Source: Liriodendron chinense
Taxonomy: Eukaryota; Streptophyta; Magnoliopsida; Magnoliales; Magnoliaceae
Assembly (NCBI GenBank): GCA_003013855.2
Contig: ML058553.1
Span: 744,001 to 808,000 of the forward strand
Length of the DNA: 64,000 bases
Reading direction: 5' to 3'
In this document: one piece after another, positions 44,601 through 56,100 of the stretch
How positions within the stretch are numbered: the first letter of the stretch is position 1
How the letters are laid out: each line of letters begins with the position of its first letter
Notes under the pieces: generated by a model
Told to the model about the DNA's origin: nothing
Database searches by the model: none
The model's input: the letters and a program-made list of their open reading frames with translations, nothing else
Made by a program: the position numbers and the translations under genes

Positions 44601-47600
44601 TCCAACCCTATTGCTCATTAAACAGTCAATTCTGAAACTTCTCTCAAAACTTCTCTCTAAAATCAGTCCATTTACTTGCTTCTGGACGACCCCATAAAAT
44701 AAGTCTATAAATCTGTCCCTAAATGAGTCCTTAATCTAGCATATCATCTTAGTCCAATCTCAGCTTAAAAACCCTTTCCTTAAGGCCAATTACTTGAATC
44801 AATCTTAAGATCAACATTTGTCTTAATTTTCTTTCCTGTTTTTTTTTTGGAAGGATAAAGAGAAATATTATTAGAACAACATGCTCGCAATGGCAAGATG
44901 GGGAAAGAATACAAGGGAAAACCAAAAACCACCACAGCCCGAAGAAAGCATGGGCTGCCTGGGGGAAAAGATAGACAACTAATAGCTATCAACCCACTCA
45001 GAAACAACAACTTTGGCGACCTCTACCACTGCCTCTATCGATCTAGAAGTGTTGCGAAAGCATCTTCTATTTCCCTCTCCCCAAATCGCCCACCACACAG
45101 TTGGTAAAGTGAGGTGCCAAGCATCATGGCCTTTTGACCCCCCCTCCTCCTCCATGCCAAGCCCAAAGAAGACTTCTAAAACAAACCTGCATAACTCACT
45201 TCACCTCAAAAGCCGAAAGAAAGAAGTCCCATACTTTTGAGGAGAAAGGGCACAATGTGAATAAATGGTCGATGAATTCAACATCTTGCTTGCATAAACA
45301 ACACATGTTCAGGATAAGCAAGGATCGCTTTTGAAGATTGTCTATTGTGAGAACCCTCGTCCTTCCAACCAACCAAGTGAAAGCAACCACCTTGGGTGGG
45401 GCTCCATAGAATTAGAAGTGGAAAGCGTGATCCCCATGGCCTTCAAAGTCTTTGGCTCGGATTAACTTGTAGGACTTAATCGAGAATTGGCTTAAACTAT
45501 GCACACACAACACCATCGTATCTACCTCACTAGGAGGGACAACGTGTTTCAAGCGGTTTAAAAGAGAGAGGAACTCTTCCACCTCAACGTTTGACATCTT
45601 CCTCCTACAAGGCGGGGATCAACAAATTGAAGAGCCTCTAGTAGAAAAACAGTTCGCTACCTGCAGACCGGGTGACGGGGCCAACCGGGCGAAAGAAGGG
45701 AAATCAAGGCATAAGGGGGAGCCACCACATTAAGGGTCCCCCAAAAAATTGATCCTGACACCATCTCTCAAAGAGAAGGATAAACCATGAGAGAAAGCTG
45801 TGCGAAGTGTAGAAATCGATCTCCATATATGGGAAGCCCTATGAATAGAGGATTTATTTGTCCGTTGTCCCCCTCCTTGAGTCCTTATTTGTTATAACCT
45901 CTTGCCAAAAAACGTCCTTCCTCATTCCCAAAGCGTCATAACCATTTACCTAAAAAAGCCTCGTTCATACTGTGGAGATCCTGCAATCTTGCTCCTCCTT
46001 GGTCATCGGCTTACAAACCTCCTCTCAATTTAAGAGGTGGAATTTGTTACCTTCTTTGGATCCCCTGCATAGGAAATCCCTCCTCAACTTATCCAAACTT
46101 TTGCAGACTGAAGGAAGGCACTTGAAGAGAGACATGAAGTCGGGAGGCATGTTGAAGAAGCTGACTTTAATGAGAGTTAACTGATCACCTAGGAGAGATT
46201 ACAACTCTTCCAAGTGGATAATTTCCTTGTTCCAAAGGTGTTTAGCAGGTTTCCCTAAGCATAGAGGAAGGCCCAAGTAGGATGAAGGGAAAGAGCTGGC
46301 CTTATACCCAAAAGATGAAGCAAACGAAGAGACTTCAGCTTTGGATAAGTGAATTCCTAACATCTCGCTCTTCCCTACATTTATTTTTAGGCCTGAGATT
46401 GCCTCAATGCACAAAACAACTTTCTGAAGATTGACAACCTGAGTTGGGTCTGTCTCACAGAAAATAATTATGTCGCCGCCAAACTGAAGATGAGAAATCC
46501 GATCCCTCGCTATGGCCATCTTGAATCCATTGGAAAAACCAACCTCTTGCCCTTTGGTTAGCATTCAACTGAAAGCTTCCGCATTGACCAAGAAGAGGTA
46601 TGGAGAGAGAGGGTCCCCTTGCCAGTGGCCCTTAGAAGGCTTGCAATAACATTTAGGGGAGCCATTCACAAGCTTCGAATAAACAGGAAAACTAACACAA
46701 GCTTGAATCCACTTCCTCCATTTTTCACTGCAACCCAACCTTCACAACATGTAATCCAAGAAATCCCACTCAATGTAGTCATCTGCCTTCTCCACATCCA
46801 GTTTGCAAATGATCCCAACCTTTGCATGGAAATGAGAATCCATGCACTCATGTGCAAGAAGAGTTGTATCCAAAATTTGTCTTGCACGCATAGTGGCCCC
46901 TCGGTTGGGGGGAAATAATGCTTCCCAATACTTCTCTAAATCTCGAAGGAAGCACCTTAGCCAAGATTTTGTAGGGGCTCTCGATTAGGGTTATGGTTTT
47001 GAAATCATTAAACCCTTCGTCTCCTTTAATCTTAGGAGTAGTAGCAATAAACAAAACCCTTAATTCGGAAGACAACCGACCTTTTGAGAAGAACTCCTTG
47101 ACGAAGTCCACCACGTCAGCTTTTACCACATTTCAAAAAATTTGGAAAAAAAGGCAAGCCGGAACCCGTCTAGGTTGGGAGCTTGGTCTCTTCCCAAACT
47201 GTCTATTACTCCCTTAACTTCTAATTCGGAAACGGCCAAATGAGTTTTTCTAAGGACTCAACTTGCAAGCTCTATGCTTTAGCTCGGAAGGTAGAGTCCC
47301 TTCCCCCCACTCTCACTCTTAGAGGCAATCCCTGGGGAATGGCTACTCGATTCCTTGGCCTAGGAAACTTCCAGGGCTATCGAAGTGGAGATAGTCTAAC
47401 CTCGGCCAGCTCCAATTGTCTTTATGTATGAGTTTCCGATAGTGGACCACAATCTATTTCACACACTCTCTTTCTTCTCGATCCTCGAGCCATCTACAAC
47501 TAGAGAGTAGATTTTGTTACTACGAGCTCTTGCCGATGCAATATCGTGGAAGAAACGCGTATTCTTATTGCCTTCTTCTAACCAAAGTGCCCTCGAACGT

Positions 47601-50147
47601 TGCCTCCACTTGATACCTTCTTCCTTGATATGCATAGAGTAATTTGACATAAGAATGGAGCGCCTATCTTTGTCCTCCACAAAACTCTCCCCCCTCCTTG
47701 AGATTTAATGCGTGGAGCTCGTCTAAGGTGCTAGCCAAGTCTGCCTCCCTAGCCTCAAAGACTTCCTGCTTCCAAACCTTTAAGTTTTCTTTGAGAAGTT
47801 TAATCTTTTGATGAAGTCTAATGCCCGATGAGGTAGCAATCTGGAAAGACCACCATTAACCCTCCACAAGCTTAGAAAAACCTTCAGCTTCCGTCCACAT
47901 CAGCTCGAATCTGAATGGTTTGGGTCCCCAACTCTTAGACTTAGCTTGGAGGACAATAGGCTTGTGATCAGAGGTGGGCCTAGGAAGACCTAAACACTAG
48001 ACTAGTGGATATCTATCCATCCACTTCGGCGATATGAGGAATTTGTCTAGATGCGACGAATTTGGGGAACTCTAACCATTGGACCAGGTATATTTGGCTC
48101 CTTGCATAGGGATGTCCACCAATTCAAAACATTGAATCTAGCTCGCAAACTCCTTCATACTTCTACTCAACCAAGAGCTAGGAGATTTTTCGAACATGAA
48201 GTGGGTAGCGTTGAAGTCACCCCCTAAATGCCAAGGAAATGGTCACTTCGTAGGTGTTAAACGGCTACATTGTGCTAATCTTGAGGGCCTATGAGAAGCT
48301 ACAATGAGAAGAAGAAGAAAGAAGGAGAAGAAAGATGAAAGAGAAATAATGAGAGAGAGTGTAAGAACTTGAGATTCTTATGGTGTATTGAAACCCTGGC
48401 CTTCTACTCTTATTTGTAAATTATAATAGTGGAAACATGAATGGGGCTTATGGGCTTGATTACATGGACTTGGGCCCAATGAGCCTTATTTAACTATCAA
48501 CCTTTCAACACTCCCCCTGAAGCTGGAGCATCCTAATGAGGCCTAGCATGGAAAAAGAGCTAACATGATCAAATCTAAGAAAGAAATAAATTCTTCTCTA
48601 ATGAAATCAAACCTAAGAAAGAAAGCAATTTTTCTCTATCACCCCTCTCAAACCCAAGGTGCTCTGAAAAGAGGAACTTGAGTTTGAAGAGGCGCATAAA
48701 AGATTTTGTAAAAGCGGAAAATAATAAAGTAGCGTGGCTGTGGAGATGAGTAGTGTTGGCTGTGACGAGAGGTGAACGAGCAGATGAGAAGTGGAGGCGA
48801 TGAGACCACCAATACCTTTAGGCAAACAGGTACTTCTGTAACTTTAGTGATGAGAGCCATCAGAACAACCATCTGGCACAAACGAGCCTGGATCAATTGT
48901 CCAGATCAACCAAGGCTTGGCCAATTGCCCAACACAATCATAAGTCCGCACAAATATCTGGAACAAATAAGAATGAAACAATTGTCCAATATAAACGAGT
49001 TTGGATCAACTATCCAGCTCCACCAAGGCTGAGCCAACTACCCAATACAATCACAAGTCCAGACAACTATTTGGAACAAATAAGAACGGACCAATTGTCC
49101 AACATAAACAACGAGTTTGGATTAACTATCTAGCTCAACTAAGTCTGGGTCAACTGCTTTGAATAAATATTGGTAACAACACACATCTTGGCAAAGAAAG
49201 CTTGAAACGAAGAAGTTGCTAAGTTGTAGAAGGAGGAGGTGGAGAAAAGATGAGCACACGTCACACATAAAGAGACAATGCAGTCAAATACTTCCAACTA
49301 GACAACAAAAAAATTAACAAGGGCTTCGACCACACATCAAAGAGGCTTCAAATCTGGCAACACATGACCCGAATCACAAAAAACTTCAGCCGATCAACAA
49401 AGGGGCTTCAAATCTAGTATCACAATTTAAAACCCTAAAAATTTCAACTGCAAGCCACGCGCTCTCACGAATCACAACAAGTTAGTGAGGAAAAGGCCTC
49501 ACGACTCTCAAAATAGAAGATAAGAATGACTGGTGAAAGGAAAAATGGTTAATAAGCTGTTGTTGTGTAGGGAAGAGAAAAGAAACAAAAGAAGATTAGG
49601 AAGGGAAGAAGGGAAACACCACATGTTGAGAAAGGTTAGAAGAATAAAACTCATAGAGTTAAGAGGAAGAAGAAGATGAAAAAGAAGGAAAGAAAGAAGA
49701 AGAAAAAGAAAAAAGGAAGGAAAGAGGGGAACCACCAAGGATTAGAAAGAGAAACACAAAAAATTCCTAAAATTTTTGTGTTAATAGAAAAAAATCAGCA
49801 AACCTCATCCAAAGCAACACAAAAATCTGCTTCCATAGGAAAAATCCAATAGACCTAGCTAAGGCAACACAAGGATTTGCTTCTACAGAAAAATTTAGCA
49901 AACCCTAGCCAAGGCAATAAAAAAATTAGCAAGTCCATTTTTTTTTTTTTTTTTGCAAAAAAGGAATTGAAGAAGAATAAGAACAAAAGTGAACAGAAAA
50001 GAAGAAGAAACCTTAAAGAAGAAGAAGAAAAAGAAACCCTAGAAGAAGAAACCCTAGGAGCACTTAGGCTATGATACCATGTTAAATGATTACATTGTGC
50101 TAATCTTGAGGGCTTATGAGAGAAGAAGAAAGATGGAACATAAAAAC

Positions 50148-50194
<47 letters not shown>

Positions 50195-53100
50195 TGGGGT
50201 GTATTGAAACCCGAATCCTCTACTCTTATTTATAGTAGTAAAAACGTGAATGGGGCCTATGGGCCTTATTACACTGACTTGGGCCCAATGAACCTTATTC
50301 AACTATCAACCTTTCAACACTCCCCCTCAAATTGGAGCATCGTAATGAGGCCCGACTTGTAATAAGGGTTTAACATAATCAAACTTAAGAAAGAAATTCA
50401 TTCTTCTATAGCATAATTAAACCCAAGAAAGAAAGAAATTCTTCTCTAATAGCATAAGTGGCCTTAAGCTCCTCCTAAAACCCAGCTCGCTTGATCGGAT
50501 TTGCATCCATATATTGAAGTAAACAACCACTTAAATCTTCTCATAATTTCTAATAGGACCATGGAAACTGTAAAATCACCACACCAGATATCCTTCTTCC
50601 TCCAGATGGATGAGTTCCAGGCCACTTGAATCCCCCTCATCGAGCCCACTATGTCCATGCTTACAAAATCCTTCGACTCAATACCCCACACTGAGTAAAT
50701 TTGTCGAAAGAGGATAACTTGGTCTCCTGAATTGTGATAATCTGAGCTTTAGACTTCTTGCACATCGCCTTGATATGGGATTTCTTGTCCCTGAACCCCA
50801 GCCCCCTAACATTCCAATTGAGGATATTCATTGAGAAATAGACCTCACCTTCTCGCCCTTGGGTGGCCTAGTGATTCTGCTCCCAACCTCATAGTTAATT
50901 GAGCTTTCGAGTCTGAGAAGTTCCCTCTGACCTTTTAGGTACGCTTCGACGCTAACTTGCTTGCCGAATACCCCCTCTGTTCAAAGAATTGGAAAAGAGC
51001 CAAGGCATCTTCATCACGTGCTTGAAAGGACATCCCTAATCTCCTCCGCACCCTATCAATGACGTCCTTTGTCCAGTCAAGCTCGTCTTTGATGTTGTCT
51101 ACTAGCTCCCTGTCATCTAGACATTCTGCCTCGACCATCTGGAACTTGCCTGCTTTTGGACCCAGCTCCCTTTCCACTGTTGCCTGCAATGGCGCAACAT
51201 CTAGAGTCTCTGTGATGTTCACCCATGAGAGCCAACATACCTTCATCTAAGGGTTTAGCTAGAACAACCATCAGGGCTTTGGACTCTTCTATAGTATGGA
51301 GAACAAACGTCTCAACTTCCTTATCATTGCCTTCCCTTAGAGATGGGTAGCATGAAACTTCCCTCGAAGGACCGGTTTGGACTTCATGTTGTCGACCGTT
51401 GAGGGTGGAAGTCGTCTTTGGAGGGAAGGAGTGTCGCTTTGAAGGAGAACCACTCTCTGGCCTCCTCTGCTATAGGGGAGCAGAAAACTCCTCTGGAGAT
51501 AAAATGACCCATTAGACCCCTCATGGGTTTTGGATGGCACGAGGGAGCTAAAGTGGGTAGGGCTCTCACATGCTGACCTAGAAGGCTCAGAGAGTGGCTC
51601 ATTAACAAGAGCCACATGTGTTGCACATGTAGCGACAACCTTTCCTTTAGAAGTAGTGACATTGTACTCAAGGGCCGTTGTCAACATCACACTTGATTTG
51701 CTACAGGGCTCGAGATGGACAATTGTCATTTGCGCAACCACCTTCGCAACAACTTCGGCTTCGACCCGAAGGCAAGAGCGATTATGAACCAACTGCGTTG
51801 CTTTGAACCCAACTCTGGCTCCTTGCTACGGGCCGATCCTCATTCCGATCCTCTCCGAATGCTAGGGGAGAAAAAAATCTCCCTGGCATGAGTCTTTGCA
51901 TCGCCCTTGTGCGAGTTTTCTCCCGATCTCACGGAACATACAAGAGGCGCAACACACTCGACCGGTGCTCCCTCAGAGCACTGAACGCCAATAGATGGTT
52001 GTGACTTGTGATTGCACCGTTTGTCCTACTACCTCCTGTGGGTGCAACATCCGCGTACACCTCCTCGCTCCCTTGAACGGAGCTCCACTGGTCCATGGAA
52101 AAGGTGCTCCATCTTCCTAAGCATAGTTTCCAACGAGAAATGGCTGCCGCAGTTCTTCCCTCCACTTCCAGGCCTCCCCCCACTGCTCTTTGTTTTCCAC
52201 CATCAGCTAGCGACATACCTCTCCTACCCTAAGGCATAAAATCCCGCATTGGAGCAACCCTCCTCCTGATCCTCAGGCGGGTCTTCATCGACTTCTGAGG
52301 CTTTGTCAATAACCAAGACCTCCCCTATACACTCCCCAAGGGTAGTGAGAACGTCCTTATTTTAGAGCTCTAAGGGAATGCTCCATATTAAGTACCAAGC
52401 AATTTCAGTCCCAAGAGGAGATCCGTCTTCCCGTTTTTAGATTGATTTAACCAGAGCATCGTTATCTCACCCCCAACATCACCATAATATCTAGATTCAA
52501 GCCTAGTTTGACTAAAATCTAGAGGATTTTGGCATCCAGGGGTTTGATTTGGTAACCCTCATCCTCCATCCTGCAATAGACTTTCAACCACACCTTTACC
52601 TGGGACAACAGAGTCCCCTCGATCATCTCGGTCACGGTCAGCCATTGAAATAGAGGCCACGCATGGTCCACCATTGCCAGATCAACGTAGATTTCCTTGT
52701 TGGACGACAAATCCTTCCTCCAGACCCACTTCCTCCGGTTCAATCCAGCGCACCTCACTTCTCTTCACTTCTCATTGCCACCAGGGTCGGATAGCTTTGC
52801 TTCCAACAACAACGTCCTTAAATGATCTGGCCTTCCCACTCGGCTTATATACCCCTCTAAGACTTCCATTCAACTCCTTCACCCTTTCAGGGTACCCTTC
52901 CCCCCTAGCCGACCTTCTCACCAGCACTTTCCTTGACTTCCTAAAAGCCCTTTGCTCTCACTTTCTTATTAGCCACATCTGGCCCCACCAAACCTCTCCC
53001 CATCAAGGGATTCTCTCTCTCCAACTCCTTAGTGCGCATGTGCATGAAGGTGAAACCGCGCGGGGTTGCACCCCCCTAATATTGAGGGAGAACCACCTCC

Positions 53101-56100
53101 ATATCCTCTAGTCCTTCCAAAAACCCTAGAGAAGTTTATTGGCAACCATCCTTTTGGATATTACTCCACAAATAGAGTCGAATATTATTCTAGGGTATTC
53201 TAAACCTCCCCTTTTTGAGCTGCCCTACGACCTCCTTTCCTGCTTACCGGCACCCATTCAACCTCATTCTCGTCTTTAAGCTGTCCCCCTTGAGTTCGAG
53301 GGAGAACCACCTCCATTACGTCCCCTATCCTTCCAAAAACCCTAGAGAAGTTTATCGGCAACCATCCTTCTGGATATTGCTCCACAAATAGAGTCGAATA
53401 TTCTTCTAGGGTATTCTAAACCTCCCCTTTCTAGGCTGCCCTACGATCTTCTTTCCTGCCTACCGACACCCATTCAACCTCAGTCTTGTCTTTAAGCTGC
53501 CCCCCTTGCGCTCGAGGGAGAACCACCTCCATTACGCCCCCTATCCTCCCAAAAACCCTAGAGAAGTTTTTCAGCAACTGTCCTTCTCGATATTCCTCCA
53601 CAAATACAGTCGAATATTCTTGTAGGGTATTCTAAACCTCCCCTTTCGTGGCTGCCCTACGACCTCATTTCCTGCCAATCGGCACCGATTCAACCTCAGT
53701 CTCATCTTGAACTCCCCCCCCACTTCGATCCCTTTGCTCCTTTATCTCTCATTGGGCATCGATTCTCTCCTTCCTCCTCTCTGCCTCTATCTGATTTCCT
53801 CCCATGTAGTCTTGATCCGAGCACCACCTCTTACCACTGATCACTCATGACCATTGTCGCTGCAATGCCCGCACGGCCTGCTTCTCATTGCTGCTCCCCT
53901 AACGCGCGGCGAACAACGCTAATCTTGAGAGCCTCTTGAACCTTGCAAACTTCTTGCTCCTACTCTCATCTCGAGAGATCTTTTGAAAGGTGAATATAGC
54001 CTTTACTTTCCATTAAAATCTTTGATTTTTAAAGATGCAGACATGTAGTGGGACATCGTCTGGCCTTAGAGATGATGGAGGCCCAATGAGATGATGTGCT
54101 TGGGGAGGTGATGCACTAGTTATAGTTTAGCTTGATTTGCATGTCCAATGGGAGTGATTTGATAACACCCATGAAAGGACGATTCTGAACCCTCTGAACC
54201 CTCAGTTTAATGGCTTATCAAATACTCCTGATCTAGGAGGTTATGTTGAAGTGGGTAGTGTATCTCTGGTAAATAAACTGGGTCAGGAAGAATATAACAT
54301 ACAGGGAGGAAGATTATAACATACAGGGCAGGGTAATGATACAGGATTTCAGCACTCGTGATACTACTGTTCAAAAAATTGGTTTAATGCCGTCTATCCT
54401 ATCTTTATTTTGGATCCAAAATCTCCTTTTGCTGCATCAGTTCCTGACCTTGATTGTCTTCATATCAGAATTTGAATGTTTTGTTTCTTCCGGTCATTCT
54501 CATGTTAATGTTTGCTGAAAGATTTCTTTTTATATTGTACTTCCACCTTACTAAAAATGTGATGTGGTTGAGTTCAGCTTGTGTAGTATGAAAATAATGA
54601 TATCACAATCTGAGAATAGCTACTGTGACAATCGCTACAAAAAAAAAAAAGAATAGCTACTTTGACCTTCCTCACATGCATTCTTTGATTTATTTAAATC
54701 TGTGCTGCTTTCTGTTAGTTGATTATCTCACTGGAACTTCAAAAGAACAGGTTCGGGACAAGTCAACTGGGTCAACATACATTGTTGCAGAATCTCGGAT
54801 GTCCCAGTTGCCGAGCAAGAAAACCAAATCAGACGCGCCGAATGGGTCTGTTCAAGATGCGAAACCTCCAAATTCAAAGAGCAAGGGGTCCTCAAGTGAA
54901 AAAGTGAAGAGTGGAATGGATACTGGTTCCTATGAGCTGTTGGGAAAAGTTTCAGGTGCTTCCCTGGTGGGGATGAAGTAAGCTCTCTGCACTTCTTTTA
55001 CATTAATATTGCATATTCTTTAGCATTCACTCCATTCTTAATTAATTTACGGACTGCTTAAAGTGGCCGTATACACTCATGGAATTCTTGAAAAAATTAG
55101 GGGTGAGAAACCAGCAACGTCAACTGGATTTTCTTTCTCCAGATTTTTTTTTTCTTTTCACGATGATGTCCTTTAAATCTGATTTGAAGGCACGTAGGGA
55201 ATTCAGAAAGTATCTGTATCGCCATAGATCTCTATCCACAAAAGAGAGCTAGACTAACCTCTAAAAAAAGGAAAGAAAAAGGGGCTAGAATCTTGTGATT
55301 CACCATCATTTTAAAACGTTGGTTGGTTATCTCCTTACATTGACGTCTCAAGTACTGTTATCTACACCACCCAAGTTTTGGGTCACATTGTGAATGGGGC
55401 ATCTCTCTATAATCACAAAAATCAAGCAGTTCTACTCTAGATGACGTTTGGTTTGTATTGTCCTAACAAAGGCAATTGATTATTCCAGGTATCTGCCGCT
55501 GTTTGATTATTTCTCGGATTTCTCAGCTGCAGCATTCAGGGTTGTTTCAGACAACTATGTTACTGATGATAGTGGGACTGGGGTTGTTCATTGTGCTCCT
55601 GCATTTGGAGAAGATGATTATCGCGTCTGCCTTAATGCAAATATTATCCAGAAGGTTCAGCTCATGCAAATGCTACTACTTTTTATCTTTCTGCTTCTCG
55701 ACTAACATTCTAGTAAGGGACAATGCTGGTAGGCTTATGCATGGAAGTATCTGTGATACTAAGTCAAATGAAATATATTCTTGCCAATTCTGATTTTATG
55801 AAAGTGTTGGACACGAGTTACACAAGATTAACTTTGTAAGTGTATATGCTAGTTTTTCTACTGATCGTTCTCCTGGGAAACATTTCAAATATTCAGATTT
55901 TCAACTGACATGTGCAATCAGAAATCTTTTGCATTTTTGTACGTTTTTTGTAAATGTCCTTATGCATGCATTTGGCAATTGCTTTGCATTTTGAGCCAGG
56001 GATTGTTCTCCATACCTAGTTTAGTGCTTATGTCGTTTAGAGACTTGGTTGGATTAGTGCTTATGTATGTTGCTTAGAAACATGGTTGTTCATGTTACGC

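Larger units (their letters stand above)
48255..50450 (-). mobile_element. Small non-autonomous LTR-type element nested in the LINE
   Basis: Direct repeats 48255-48510 and 50080-50319 run TGTTGAAAGGTTGATAG...TAACA on the minus strand. Next to the right copy is TGGTATCATAGCC, a tRNA-iMet-type PBS (50064-50076). Next to the left copy is the polypurine tract CAGGGGGAG. The interior (48.6-50.06 kb) has no coding region, but has a tandem repeat and very A/G-rich sequence. Homology continues past the right LTR into a second, truncated interior end with its own CTCCCCCTCAA tract (50320-50450), so this is a partial tandem element, probably produced by LTR recombination. Confidence 0.75.
44839..53990 (-). 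mobile_element. L1-type LINE, nearly full length, antisense in IleRS intron 3
   Basis: Minus strand, right to left: a 5' UTR-like stretch (to about 53.4 kb), ORF1 remnants (about 53.4-50.9 kb), ORF2 beginning at 50831 with the endonuclease, then RT, a zf-RVT zinc-binding region (about 45.2-45.4 kb), a 3' UTR, and a poly(A) tail (poly-T at 44839-44848). A 2.2-kb LTR-type element (48255-50450) sits inside the endonuclease. Stops and frameshifts throughout. I could not find a convincing target-site duplication. Confidence 0.85.
43159..54750 (+). other. IleRS intron 3, 11.6 kb
   Basis: Runs from AAAG|GTCAGT to GAACAG|GTTCGG. It holds an ATCG-rich repeat block (43690-44540), a nearly full-length antisense L1-type LINE (44839-53990) with a nested LTR-type element (48255-50450), and about 700 bp of unrecognised sequence before the acceptor. 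Confidence 0.85.

Noticed and set aside
44800..54020. A target-site duplication for the large LINE.
   Set aside because: Sequences outside the poly-T end (44820-44838) and the 5' end (53.95-54.03 kb) share only short T/C-rich words; not convincing.
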